The position numbers were made by a program, and so were the translations under genes. Positions 52,978 to 61,939 of a stretch of 64,000 bases of DNA are shown in pieces. The stretch spans positions 124,001 through 188,000 of the forward strand of contig JAJDUF010000013.1 of NCBI GenBank assembly GCA_022826725.1, written 5' to 3'. Source of the DNA: Chloroflexota bacterium. GTDB lineage: Bacteria > Chloroflexota > UBA11872 > UBA12225 > JAJDUF01. Every line of letters begins with the position of its first letter. Position 1 is the first letter of the stretch. The notes under the pieces are model-generated. The model had not been told where the DNA came from. It did no database searches and saw nothing but the letters and a program-made list of their open reading frames with translations.

Positions 52978-54276
52978 GTGAATGCACAGCGAGTGAGGTT
53001 GTTGGGGAAGCAATGGGCCTGGGGGCTGCTCCGCCATCCCGACTTCCGCAATCTCTGGATCGCCCAGACCGTATCGGTCGTCGGCTCGCAACTGACCAGC
53101 GTCGCACTACCACTCACAGCGGTCCTGACCCTGAGAGTCACGCCCCTTGAGATGGGGCTGCTGGGCGCAGCCGCGAACATGCCCATACTGCTCGGGGGGC
53201 TGCTCGCGGGTGTGTGGGTGGATCGCCTACGCCGGCGCCCTATTCTGATTGTCGCTGATCTCGGTCAGGGCCTGCTCTTGGCCACAATCCCGTTGGCTGC
53301 GTTCTTGGGCTTACTCCGTATAGAAATGCTCTACGCCATTGCGTTCCTGGTCGGGACGTTGAAGCTCTTCTTCGACGTGGCCGTCACTTCCTACCTGCCA
53401 GTGCTGGTGCGGCGCGAGGAGCTGGCCGAAGGAAACAGCAAGCTACAACTCAGCCACTCGGCGGCTGACGTCACCGGCCCTGGTGTCGCGGGTGGATTGG
53501 TACAGCTTACTGGAGCGCCGTTCGTACTGCTCCTGGACGCACTCTCATTCCTCGTGTCGGCTGCTTTCCTTAGGCGCATTCGCGCACCGGAGCCGATACC
53601 ACCGCGAGTGCAGCGGCAAACCGTCTGGCGGGAGATCGCTGACGGGCTGCGCCTGCTGTGGAAGGAGCCAGTGCTGCGCGCAATGACCCTAGCCACAGGC
53701 GTTGGCAGTCTGGGAAACAGCATGCAACAGACCGTGCTTGTCCTGTACGTGGTCCGCGAGTTGGGAGTCACGCCGGCACTACTAGGTGTCATCTTTGCCG
53801 TTGGCGGCGCGGCCGCCCTTGTTGGCGCTGCGCTTGCCAGCCCGGTGGAGCGCTGGCAAGGTCCAGGCCCGGCCCTCATCTGGGGACAACTGGTGATCGC
53901 AGGTGGAGGTCTGCTCATGGCAGCAGCGGCCGGCCCATTGGCAGTAGCCGTCCCCCTGTTGCTGCTCGCGCACGTGCTACGCGGCAGCGGCATGACGCTG
54001 TTTAGCGTCAACCAGATCACCTTGCGCCAGGCAATTACACCACCCCAGCTATTGGGTCGGGTGAATGCCACCCGCCGCGTCGTCGTCTTCGGCGTGGTTC
54101 CCGTGGGTGCGCTTCTCGGTGGTGCGCTCGGCGGCAGCATTGGCCTCCGGCCGACGCTGCTCGCTGCCGCCTGCGTGGTGCTGTTGGCCTTCGCCCTGAT
54201 GGTGTTCTCGCGCCTGCGAACGCTGCGCCAACTCCCGCCAATGGCCAGCACAGCACCAGTGGGCAGAAGTCCTTAA
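52978..54276 (+). CDS. MFS transporter of the EntS/MFS_3 type
   Basis: A 432-residue membrane protein with about twelve hydrophobic segments. The RNLWIAQTVSVVGSQLTSVALP start, VDRLRRRPILIVAD loop and DALSFLVSAAFL segment are typical of MFS_3 multidrug or siderophore exporters. The start is GTG 52978, preceded by a GAGGGGGG purine run about 11 bases upstream. It is divergent from apt across 158 bases. The substrate is unknown; many relatives are annotated as macrolide or enterobactin exporters. Confidence 0.88.
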   Translation: MNAQRVRLLGKQWAWGLLRHPDFRNLWIAQTVSVVGSQLTSVALPLTAVLTLRVTPLEMGLLGAAANMPILLGGLLAGVWVDRLRRRPILIVADLGQGLLLATIPLAAFLGLLRIEMLYAIAFLVGTLKLFFDVAVTSYLPVLVRREELAEGNSKLQLSHSAADVTGPGVAGGLVQLTGAPFVLLLDALSFLVSAAFLRRIRAPEPIPPRVQRQTVWREIADGLRLLWKEPVLRAMTLATGVGSLGNSMQQTVLVLYVVRELGVTPALLGVIFAVGGAAALVGAALASPVERWQGPGPALIWGQLVIAGGGLLMAAAAGPLAVAVPLLLLAHVLRGSGMTLFSVNQITLRQAITPPQLLGRVNATRRVVVFGVVPVGALLGGALGGSIGLRPTLLAAACVVLLAFALMVFSRLRTLRQLPPMASTAPVGRSP

Positions 54277-54332
54277 CCATCAGGGTGCCGTGTCACGGAT
54301 TTGGGCCGGTTGCTCCGTAGCGACCTCCGGGA

Positions 54333-55355
54333 CTATTCCTCCTCTGGCGGCTCCAGACCAGGGAGGGGGCGCGGCGCCGGCCGGTGGGGCACACCGACGC
54401 CCAGCAGTCGAGCGAACTCGCCGGCGTTGCTCACGCCGTTATCGGCGAAGCAGTTGTTGAACAGCACGTGCGTCTCGGCCGTCGCCGCGGCCAGCTCCCG
54501 CACCTTGGGCAGCCACTCGTGCAGCTCGGCCGGACTGTAGCGGTACTTGGACTGGTCGGCGCCGTGCTGGCCCGGCGCGGCCCAGGCCGCGCGGTTACGG
54601 CCGTGCAGGCGCACCATCCCCAGCGCCGGATTGGTCGCCGCGACGATTGGTGGCACGCTCGACCGAAACCCCTGTGGCTCATCAACGCAGACGTAGCTCA
54701 TGTCGTGGTCAGCCAGGTGATCCAGCGTCTGCTGCCGAGACCGCTCCTGCAACCAGGAGACGTGGCGAAACTCCACGGCGAGCCGGTAGTCCGGCAGCCA
54801 CTTGCGTATCTGGGCAAGGTAGTCGCGGTTGGCGCGGCTGATGCGGAACCAGGGCGGGAACTGCAAGAGAATGGCGCCCAGTTTGCCCACCTCGTGCAGC
54901 GGCCGGACGGCCGTCCGAAAGTGCTGCCAGAGCGTGCGCGTGAGCCATAACGGCGTATCGCGGGCGTAGAGACGGGGCTGGCTACGAATCCGGCTGGGTA
55001 GGTCGTCTCGCAGCACAGGCGGCAGCGTCCTTACATTCAAGGTGTGCTGCGTCAGGGGCGCGTAGGCCTTGACGTTGAAGACGAAGCCGTCCGGCGTCCG
55101 CTCGATCCACCCGGCGACGGCCTGCTCCGACGGGAGCACGTAGTACGTCGAGTCCACCTCGACCAGCCCGAACTGCGTGGCGTAATAGCGCAGCCGCGCC
55201 TCGGCAGTCTGCGCCGGGGCCGGGTACCAGCCGGAGCGGAGCAGCGTCGGGTCGGTCCATGAGCACACGCCGACCAGCACGCCCCGGCCGGCGGGCTGCG
55301 TGTCGGCCGGCTGGGCCGCGCTGGCGTGTGGTGGCGGTACTTGCTCGTCGTCCAT
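54333..55355 (-). CDS. DUF72 family protein
   Basis: A 340-residue TIM-barrel protein of the DUF72 (YecE-like) family. After a 25-residue low-complexity start it shows GVCSWTDPTLL, the RLRYYATQFGLVEVDSTYY segment and FVFNVKAYAPLTQH. GAILLQFPPWF, LAVEFRHVSWL and HVLFNNCFADNG follow. These are diagnostic of the family, whose biochemical role is unknown. A GTG at 55364 is an alternative start. It converges with the MFS gene. Confidence 0.9.
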   Translation of the reverse strand: MDDEQVPPPHASAAQPADTQPAGRGVLVGVCSWTDPTLLRSGWYPAPAQTAEARLRYYATQFGLVEVDSTYYVLPSEQAVAGWIERTPDGFVFNVKAYAPLTQHTLNVRTLPPVLRDDLPSRIRSQPRLYARDTPLWLTRTLWQHFRTAVRPLHEVGKLGAILLQFPPWFRISRANRDYLAQIRKWLPDYRLAVEFRHVSWLQERSRQQTLDHLADHDMSYVCVDEPQGFRSSVPPIVAATNPALGMVRLHGRNRAAWAAPGQHGADQSKYRYSPAELHEWLPKVRELAAATAETHVLFNNCFADNGVSNAGEFARLLGVGVPHRPAPRPLPGLEPPEEE

Positions 55356-55553
55356 CCGCTGCACCCGTTCTACGCATCGGCTACTCCGCCCCGCATTCTA
55401 GCAGGGTGCAGCACCCCACACACCCCGGCCCTTTTTGTCGCATCAGGATTTTCAGGCTGAAAGGATGAGCGGGATTAGCGGCCGGAGCAGGGGGCCGAGG
55501 TCGTTCGCTCCCACACCCCGGCCCGCTCGCCTGACTGGGATAGGTATTCTTGT

Positions 55554-56675
55554 ATGGAGTGGCGCTTCGAGATGCAGCTTAACAACGCCTTCACGTTCTA
55601 CGCGCAGACGCTGCCCGGCCTGGAACGGATCACGTGGCGAGAAATCCAGCACACTAGCCCGACGGCGCGATTGCTCGGCTTCCGCCGGTATCGCCGGCAG
55701 AACGGGCTAGTCCTCTTCGAGTCCCGCGATGATCCGGCAGGCCTGTTGAGGCTGCGAACCGCCGAGGACGTGTTCTACCTCGCCGATCATGCCAGTACCG
55801 TCACACCGGACCGAGCAGGGTTGCAGGCGCTCTCACAGCGTATGGTGCAATCCCGGTTCTTCGACGTGGGGCTGCAAATCCATCGGCAGCTACGGCGGGG
55901 ACGCCGGCGCGGGCGCACGCGCTTCAGAGTAGTCTCCAGGATGCAGGGCCGCGGCCCCGCCTACCGCCGAGTGGCGCTGCGGCGAGCCGTCGAACAGGGC
56001 GTGCTGAACCGGTACAACCGGAAGTGGCAGCGCGTAGAGGACGCTGCCGACCTGGAGATTTGGGCCACGCTCCTGGAGCGGGAGTTCCTCTGCGGTATCC
56101 GGCTGTCCGACAGGACCATGCGCCATCGGTCGTATAAGCAGGCACATAGCCCGGCCTCGCTCCGACCGACGGTGGCCGCCGCAATGGTGTGGCTCTCCCG
56201 GCCGCACCCCGACGACGTGTTCGTGGACCCGATGTGTGGCGCCGGGACCATCCTGGCCGAGCGCGCACTGATGGGACCATACAGGCGGATTGTGGGCGGA
56301 GACTTGGACGGTAACGCCGTTGCGATGGGTCGCGCGAACGTCGGTCCGCTGGCCGACGACATTGAGCTACGCCAGTGGGACGCGGAAGCGCTGCCCCTAC
56401 CCGACGAGAGCGTTGATAAGGTGGTGGTGAATCTCCCTTTCGGCCAGCGGCACGGGTCGCACCGGCACAATCGCTCGCTCTATCGGCGGGTGTTCGCCGA
56501 GATACGCCGCGTCCTACGGCCAGCGGCGCGGCTGGTTGCCCTCACCGGCGAGCAGCGCCTCGTGGCGCAGATTGTGGCTGCCGAACCGGGCCTGGTCCTG
56601 CGGAAGACGTGGAAACTGTCGCTCCTCGGCACACCGGCAAGCATCTACGTGATAGACAAACACGCGGCGAGATGA
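55554..56675 (+). CDS. THUMP-domain RNA methyltransferase (Trm14/RlmL-like)
   Basis: A 373-residue enzyme. Residues 10-165 look like a THUMP RNA-binding region (AQTLPGLERITWREIQ). The C-terminal Rossmann methyltransferase domain has RPTVAAAMVWLS, the SAM motif VDPMCGAGTILAERAL and the catalytic N-L-P-F-G motif (VVVNLPFGQRHGS), typical of N2-guanosine methylation. Target tRNA or rRNA position is unknown. The start is ATG 55554; an internal ATG at 55572 is possible. The gene stands alone between DUF72 and the enolase-superfamily gene. Confidence 0.85.
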   Translation: MEWRFEMQLNNAFTFYAQTLPGLERITWREIQHTSPTARLLGFRRYRRQNGLVLFESRDDPAGLLRLRTAEDVFYLADHASTVTPDRAGLQALSQRMVQSRFFDVGLQIHRQLRRGRRRGRTRFRVVSRMQGRGPAYRRVALRRAVEQGVLNRYNRKWQRVEDAADLEIWATLLEREFLCGIRLSDRTMRHRSYKQAHSPASLRPTVAAAMVWLSRPHPDDVFVDPMCGAGTILAERALMGPYRRIVGGDLDGNAVAMGRANVGPLADDIELRQWDAEALPLPDESVDKVVVNLPFGQRHGSHRHNRSLYRRVFAEIRRVLRPAARLVALTGEQRLVAQIVAAEPGLVLRKTWKLSLLGTPASIYVIDKHAAR

Positions 56676-56720
56676 CTAACATACCTCCGCTATTGCTCCG
56701 AAAGTAGCGCCCATCCGTTA

Positions 56721-56740
56721 TTTCCGCTTTCGCGGGCATC
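56721..56740 (+). repeat. REP-like palindrome, family A, degenerate copy
   Basis: TTTCCGCTTTCGCGGGCATC matches the family A core with a few changes. It lies in the 79-base gap before the enolase-superfamily gene. Confidence 0.7.
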
Positions 56741-56754
56741 AAGGGAACGGCACC

Positions 56755-57873
56755 ATGAAGATCACAGCCGTCGAGACCGTCGGCGTCCGGGTCAACCGGC
56801 GCGGTAACTGGCTCTTCGTCCGCATCCACACGGACGAGGGACTCGTCGGCTTGGGTGAAGCGTCTCACTCCGGCGATGACCGACTGCTCGCCGCCGCCAT
56901 TCGCTATCGCCTGGGACCGCAGCTCGTCGGTCAGGATGCGACGCGGGTGGCCGCGTTGAGCCGGCAACTGCCGGGAGCCACCGCCGGCCACCTGCTGCGG
57001 ACCGCTGCGTCGGCGCTGGAGCAGGCGCTATGGGGCCTCAACGGCCAGGCACTCGGCGTGCCCATTCACCGTTTCTGGGGTGGGCCGTTGCGGCAGCGTA
57101 TCCGCCTCTACGCCAACATCAATCGGGCGACGGAAGATCGCCGGCCGGAAGGCTTCGCAGCCAACGCGCGAGCAGCGATAGCCGAGGGCTTTCAAGGCGT
57201 GAAGCTGGCGCCGTTCGACGACGTGCAGCCCCGCGACCTCGACCGGCCAGAGACGTGGCACACGATTGAGCTAGGCGTGGAGCGCGTGCGGGCGGTACGC
57301 GCGGCAGTGGGGCCGGCGGCGCTGGTGCTCGTTGACTGCCACAGCCGGCTCACGCCGGCAATCGCCGCGCGGGTGGCCCGCGAGTTGGCGCCGGTGGAGC
57401 TGTTCTGGCTGGAAGACCCGGTGCCCCATGACAAGATGGATGGGCTAGTCGAGGTGCGAACGGGCGCCGAGATGATGATCGCCAGCGGCGAGCGATTTCA
57501 CGACCGCGTCGAGTTCCGCGATATGATCGTCGAGCGCGCCGCCGACGTACTGATGCCGGATATCAAGCATGTCGGCGGCTATGCCGAACTGCAGCGGATC
57601 GCGGCGCTGGCCGAGCCGTGGCAAGTGCTCGTTGCCCCCCACAATCCCAGCGGCCCCGTCGCCGCGGCTGCCAGTGTCCAGGCTTGCGCCACACTGACCA
57701 ACTTCCTGATCCTCGAGTACGCCTGGGGCGAGGTGCCCTACCGCGCCGACCTGGTTGATCCCCCGGAGCGTATCGAGGACGGGTTCCTCGCGGTTCCGGA
57801 TCGGCCGGGGCTTGGTGTGCGCCTCAACGAGGCGGCCGTCGCAGAGTACGCCTTCGACCCGCTCGCCGACTAA
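56755..57873 (+). CDS. Mandelate racemase / muconate-lactonizing (enolase superfamily) enzyme
   Basis: A 372-residue enolase-superfamily enzyme that abstracts an alpha-proton from a carboxylate. The N-terminal capping domain runs to about residue 115. The barrel shows VKLAPFD (the K-x-K-type base region, here Lys-Leu-Ala), then metal ligands Asp in VLVDCHS, Glu in WLEDP and Glu in ASGERFH. ADVLMPDIKHVGG and a His in VAPHNPSGPVA complete the second base. The pattern fits acid-sugar dehydratases of the mandelate racemase group. The lipoate-ligase-like gene follows after 18 bases. Confidence 0.9.
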   Translation: MKITAVETVGVRVNRRGNWLFVRIHTDEGLVGLGEASHSGDDRLLAAAIRYRLGPQLVGQDATRVAALSRQLPGATAGHLLRTAASALEQALWGLNGQALGVPIHRFWGGPLRQRIRLYANINRATEDRRPEGFAANARAAIAEGFQGVKLAPFDDVQPRDLDRPETWHTIELGVERVRAVRAAVGPAALVLVDCHSRLTPAIAARVARELAPVELFWLEDPVPHDKMDGLVEVRTGAEMMIASGERFHDRVEFRDMIVERAADVLMPDIKHVGGYAELQRIAALAEPWQVLVAPHNPSGPVAAAASVQACATLTNFLILEYAWGEVPYRADLVDPPERIEDGFLAVPDRPGLGVRLNEAAVAEYAFDPLAD

Positions 57874-57891
57874 CCCTCCGGCCGGCTACCG

Positions 57892-58809
57892 ATGATCCAC
57901 GGCGAATCAGCACCCCCCGCCGCAGTCCCAGGCTCTCTGTCACGGAGCGACGACGGCGAATCCTGGCGCCGCAGCTACGAGCCGCCGGGGACCGCAGCGG
58001 ACCTCTTGGCCGGCAGCGAAACTCTGCTCGCCGCGGTGGGCGCCGACGGCAGCCCGGTGCTGCGCTGGTACGTGACGCCGCAGCCGGCCCTGGTGCTCGG
58101 CGTGGGGCAGCCGCGCGACGATTTCGACGCCGCGGCGTGTCAGCGCGCCGGCCTGCCGATAGTACGCCGCTCGTCGGGTGGCACGGCAGTCCTTGCCGAC
58201 GACGGGCTGCTAAACCTCGACATCGCGCTGCCGGCCGCGCACCCTTTGGGTCACCGCGACGTGGTACGGGCCTATGCCTGGCTCGGCACGGCGCTGGCGC
58301 GAGCGTTACGGCACCTCGACTGGGCCGCGTGTGTCGTTAGGCCGGAGGAAGCGCGCCGCGACACCGCCGCGCTCCGTCCCGACGAGCGCCCCGGCGCGAC
58401 GGCGCTCCGCCGCACCTGCTTCGGCGGTCGGTCGCCCTATGAGGTGCTGGTAGCCGGGCGCAAAGTCGTGGGGCTGTGCCAGGTCCGCCGCCGCGCCGGC
58501 ACCCTCTATCAAGTCGGCATCCTTCTGGGATTCGACGTGGGGCGACTCGCCGGTCTCCTGCGTGGATCAGCGGCCGAGCGCGTAGCGGGTGCTGCCCGGC
58601 TCGGCCAGCGCGCCGCCGGCCTCCACACGCTGCCGCGAGTGCAGCCGGTACCGGTGACACGCCAAGAAAGCACGCCACCAGGCCCAGCGATGCTGCGGAT
58701 GCTCGGCGGTCTCGCGCCAGCGCACCGGTCTTTGGCCGGGGAGATCGTCCGTAGTGTGGAGCGAGCCGTTGCCGAGACGGCAGTGGATTCCGGCTCAAGG
58801 CCGGAATGA
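57892..58809 (+). CDS. Lipoate-protein ligase-like protein
   Basis: A 305-residue member of the biotin/lipoate ligase superfamily. It shows ALVLGVGQPRDDFD, VRRSSGGTAVLADDGLLN (the RRxSGG lipoyl-AMP loop) and GRKVVGLCQVRRRAGTLYQVGILL with the catalytic Lys. It would attach lipoate or octanoate to E2/GcvH proteins. The last residues (VDSGSRPE) are encoded by a palindromic repeat at 58785-58810, so the natural C-terminus has probably been changed by that repeat. It overlaps the operon of the upstream enolase-superfamily gene. Confidence 0.82.
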   Translation: MIHGESAPPAAVPGSLSRSDDGESWRRSYEPPGTAADLLAGSETLLAAVGADGSPVLRWYVTPQPALVLGVGQPRDDFDAAACQRAGLPIVRRSSGGTAVLADDGLLNLDIALPAAHPLGHRDVVRAYAWLGTALARALRHLDWAACVVRPEEARRDTAALRPDERPGATALRRTCFGGRSPYEVLVAGRKVVGLCQVRRRAGTLYQVGILLGFDVGRLAGLLRGSAAERVAGAARLGQRAAGLHTLPRVQPVPVTRQESTPPGPAMLRMLGGLAPAHRSLAGEIVRSVERAVAETAVDSGSRPE

Positions 58810-58810
58810 C
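58785..58810 (+). repeat. REP-like palindrome at the lipoate-ligase 3' end
   Basis: GGATTCCGGC-TCAAG-GCCGGAATGAC forms a stem containing the stop codon TGA of the lipoate-ligase-like gene. Confidence 0.8.
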
Positions 58811-58848
58811 GGGAGCAGAGCAGACGAGTGCCGGGGCGAACGCTACCG

Positions 58849-60378
58849 TCAGCGGGCGTATTCGACAAACCGCGTCTCGCGGATCACCGTCACCTTGATC
58901 TGGCCGGGGTAGTTGAGCGACTCTTCGATCTTGTTGACGATGTCCGAGGCAAGCCGATGCGCCGCGTACTCATCCACCTCTTCGGGCGTGACCAGAATGC
59001 GGATTTCGCGCCCGGCCTGCAACGCGAACGACCGCTCCACGCCGGGGAACGAGCTGGCAACTTCTTCCAGCGCAGACAAGCGCCGGATGTAGTCCTCGGT
59101 CGTCTCGCGGCGGGCGCCGGGACGCGAGGCCGAGATCGCGTCGGCCGCCGCGACTAGAAACGCCTCGACCGTCTGCGGCTCCTCCTCGAAGTGGTGCGCT
59201 GCAATCGTATGCACAATTTTCGGGGCAATGTTGTGCCGGCGAGCCATCTCCGCGCCAACGAGCGCGTGCGAGCCTTCGGAATCCCCCGTGGACGCCTTAC
59301 CGATGTCGTGGAGCAGACCGCCACGACGGCAAATGTCCACGTCTGCGTGTAGCTCACCGGCCATCGTCGCGGCGAGCAGAGCGACCTCCAGCGAGTGGTT
59401 GAGGACGTTCTGTCCATAGCTGGTCCGGAACTTCAGGCGTCCCAGCGTGCGGATCAGCTCCTTTGGTAGCCCGTGGACGCCGGCTTCATAGGCCGCCTTC
59501 TCGCCCTCCTGGCGCATGTGCGCGTCAACCTCGACTTTGGCCTTGGCCACCAGCTCTTCGATGCGGGTAGGATGGATGCGGCCATCGAGGATCAGCTTGG
59601 AAAGAGCGTGCCGGGCGATCTCGCGGCGAATAGGATCGTAGCTAGAGAGCACGACGGCCTCGGGTGTATCGTCAATGATGAGGTCCACGCCGGTAGCCTG
59701 CTCCAGCGCCCGGATATTGCGTCCCTCCTTCCCGATGATCCGGCCCTTCATCTCGTCGTTAGGGATCGGCACGACGGTTTGGGTCACCTCGACGGTTTGG
59801 TCCGAAGCGTAGCGTTGGATCGCCTCGGTGATGATCCGCCGGGCGCGGCTCTCGGCTTCCTCCTGGGTCTGTCGCTCGATGTCCCGGACCCGGCGCGCCG
59901 CTTCTTGGCGAATCTGCGACTCGATCCGCTCGAGGAGCAGCTCTTTGGCCTCTTCCTGAGACAGGCGGCTCAGGCGCTCCAGCAGCTCAGACTGCCGCTC
60001 GGCGGCGGCTTTCGCCTGCGCGTGCAACTGCTCGACCTTCGCGTTCTCCTGCGTGATGGCACGCTCGCGCTGCTCCAGCCGTCCCGCCCGCTGCTCGATG
60101 TTCTCTTCCCACTGATTGAGCCGCCGCTGGCGACGCTCCAGCCGTCCTTGGCGCTCACGCCCGTCCCGCTCGGCGGCTTGGCGTAGCTGGGCCGCCTCGT
60201 CTTGCGCCGCTGCGAGCAGCTTATCGCGGCGCGATTGCGCCTGGGCGAGCAGCGCGGCGGCCTCCTCGTCGGGCTGGCGTACAACCGCCGCACGCCGCCG
60301 CTGGCCGAATACGGTGCCGACAGCGAACGCGAGGCCCGCTATCACCACGCCGATAACAAGAAATACAACCGGTTCCAT
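58849..60378 (-). CDS. rny: Ribonuclease Y
   Basis: RNase Y is the membrane-anchored endonuclease that starts mRNA decay. The 509-residue protein has an N-terminal transmembrane helix ([18 protein letters not shown]) and a long coiled coil (about residues 30-190). A KH domain with [17 protein letters not shown] follows, then an HD domain with HSLEVA and [11 protein letters not shown] 60378 is chosen; the frame is open about 46 codons upstream without similarity. A purine-rich AGAGGGAG lies about 10 bases before it. It is divergent from the flavoprotein gene. Confidence 0.95.
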   Translation of the reverse strand: MEPVVFLVIGVVIAGLAFAVGTVFGQRRRAAVVRQPDEEAAALLAQAQSRRDKLLAAAQDEAAQLRQAAERDGRERQGRLERRQRRLNQWEENIEQRAGRLEQRERAITQENAKVEQLHAQAKAAAERQSELLERLSRLSQEEAKELLLERIESQIRQEAARRVRDIERQTQEEAESRARRIITEAIQRYASDQTVEVTQTVVPIPNDEMKGRIIGKEGRNIRALEQATGVDLIIDDTPEAVVLSSYDPIRREIARHALSKLILDGRIHPTRIEELVAKAKVEVDAHMRQEGEKAAYEAGVHGLPKELIRTLGRLKFRTSYGQNVLNHSLEVALLAATMAGELHADVDICRRGGLLHDIGKASTGDSEGSHALVGAEMARRHNIAPKIVHTIAAHHFEEEPQTVEAFLVAAADAISASRPGARRETTEDYIRRLSALEEVASSFPGVERSFALQAGREIRILVTPEEVDEYAAHRLASDIVNKIEESLNYPGQIKVTVIRETRFVEYAR

Positions 60379-60727
60379 TTGTAGATCACTCCCTCTTGAG
60401 GGATGGCCTCCAACCGGCCGATCAACGGCCAGGAGGCAGCTATGGTGCTTACGCGGAGCGAGCCGGCGCTTGTGCCGTGTTCCACCGCCAGTCTGCCCCA
60501 GCAGGCTGAGGCACAACGCACCGCACGCGGGTGCTCAACATGGGGTTGCGTGAGGGGGCGTGCCGGTGGAACGAGTGAAGTAGGTCCCTCGTGGGGACGG
60601 AAGCCCCGCCCTGCATAGTACCGACGGCACGGTGCGAGCGTCAAGCGTCTACCGGGGGCCTTCTACCGGCATGGAGGCCACTCCCATAGGTACAATCGCC
60701 GCAGCTCAGGTGAGGAGAGGCAGCCCT
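60379..60727. other. Intergenic region between two divergent genes
   Basis: 349 bases with no gene I can support. It contains a hairpin with TTGTGCC (60470-60476) and GGCACAA (60510-60516), and a short stem GTCCC/GGGAC (60584-60598). Both divergent promoters must lie here, but no convincing -35/-10 pair was found. Confidence 0.6.
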
Positions 60728-61810
60728 ATGACAACCGCGAGCGAGAACGGCATCGTCTACGACGTGGCCGTCATCGGCGCCGGGCCGGCCGGGGCGCAGG
60801 CCGCGGTCTCCGCGGCCCACCAGGCCCGGCATGTGCTCGTGCTCGATGCCGGGCCGATCAGCCACCTCAAAGGGCGCGCCTTTTGGTCGAAGTCGGTGCA
60901 GATCGAGGATGCGCCCGTTTTTGAGGGGGTCATCGGCAGCCACTTCATGCGGGCGCTGCGCGAGTGGATGGCCACCCGCCCGGTGCGCGAGGTGACAATC
61001 GGCGGCCGCACCCGCCGCACCGGTATCGAGTACCGGCCCGGCTACGTGCTCGAACTCCAAGCGCTCGATGTCGAGCCGACGCTGTTTGCAATGGAAACCT
61101 CGGTCGAGCCGCTCCGTGGCGAGCGTCCGAGCAAGCGCACCCGCTTCCGGGCCAGGACCGTCGTCGTGGCCTCGGGATTTGACGACGTGTGGCCCGACAT
61201 CGAGGTGAACGAGCAAGCGGAGCGGCTCTACCAGCGGTACCAGACTGTCTTCCGCTTTGCCGGCAATCGGCGCGGCTGGCACGTCTGTATTCGCTGCGAT
61301 GGGCATTTGCATATTGACGAGCACCTCGCCATTCTCGCTCTGGGAGACGACGCTTTCGGCGCCGCCCGTGGCGCACAGGACTTCACCAACAAGATCACCA
61401 TTCTGACCAACGGCCGGCCCCATGGCCTGCGGGCGGAGGACTTGGCGACTGTGCAGGCGCAGGGGATCGAGATTGTCGAGACACAGATCGCGGCACACAT
61501 CGGCCAGCGCACCGACCTACTGGGGTTTCGGTTTGCCGACGGTACCGAGCGCTACTTCGACGGCTTCCTCGTAGACGAGGGGCTGATTCCCAACACGCGG
61601 TATCTCGACGGCTGGGACGTGCAGACCGACGAGGAAGGGCTGCTGATCGTCAACGACGACCGGCAGGTGCTCACGGCGGCCGGCGAGCCGGTGCCTGGCC
61701 TGTTTGCGGCCGGGGACATTGTGTCGGGCGAGCGCAATCTCATCGCCACCGCCTTTGCGCTGGGCCAAGACGCCGGCCTGTCAGCCACCGACAGCCTGCG
61801 CGAGTGGTGA
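60728..61810 (+). CDS. Thioredoxin-reductase-like flavoprotein with CxxC
   Basis: A 360-residue two-dinucleotide-binding flavoprotein. The FAD site is VAVIGAGPAGAQAAV, and the C-terminal FAD motif is GLFAAGDIVSGERN. The central domain holds the thioredoxin-reductase-type CIRCDG, whose two Cys could form the redox disulfide. Directly after it the NADPH motif, normally GxGxxA, reads LALGDDAFGAA and is degenerate. Electron donor may therefore not be NADPH. GAGGAGAGG lies 8 bases before ATG 60728. No thioredoxin gene is adjacent. Confidence 0.82.
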   Translation: MTTASENGIVYDVAVIGAGPAGAQAAVSAAHQARHVLVLDAGPISHLKGRAFWSKSVQIEDAPVFEGVIGSHFMRALREWMATRPVREVTIGGRTRRTGIEYRPGYVLELQALDVEPTLFAMETSVEPLRGERPSKRTRFRARTVVVASGFDDVWPDIEVNEQAERLYQRYQTVFRFAGNRRGWHVCIRCDGHLHIDEHLAILALGDDAFGAARGAQDFTNKITILTNGRPHGLRAEDLATVQAQGIEIVETQIAAHIGQRTDLLGFRFADGTERYFDGFLVDEGLIPNTRYLDGWDVQTDEEGLLIVNDDRQVLTAAGEPVPGLFAAGDIVSGERNLIATAFALGQDAGLSATDSLREW

Positions 61811-61843
61811 TGTGGTGATTCAGTGGCTGGGAGGCGAGGGCCT

Positions 61844-61931
61844 GACCCCCCACCCTCACCCTCTCCCGTTGCGACAGGGGAGGGAACACGCCGTCCCCCT
61901 GCCGCGGCGGGGGGACCGTAGGGGGGCCAGG
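61844..61931 (+). repeat. Compound palindromic repeat, family C, left of the diguanylate cyclase
   Basis: CCCCCCACCCTCACCCTCTC, CGACAGGGGAGGGAACACGC and CGTCCCCCTGCCGCGG, then GGGGGGACCGTAGGGGGGCC. It is nearly identical, in direct orientation, to 62954-63039. Confidence 0.85.
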
Positions 61932-61939
61932 GATCACCA

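Noticed and set aside
52820..53113. Extended N-terminus of apt
   Set aside because: The extra residues do not resemble phosphoribosyltransferases. ATG 52819 has a suitable ribosome-binding site and begins the standard Apt sequence.
60560..60600. T-box-like sequence GGTGGAACG followed by a GTCCC/GGGAC stem
   Set aside because: The full T-box consensus with ACCGCG is missing, no specifier stem is apparent, and the downstream gene is a flavoprotein unrelated to amino acid supply.
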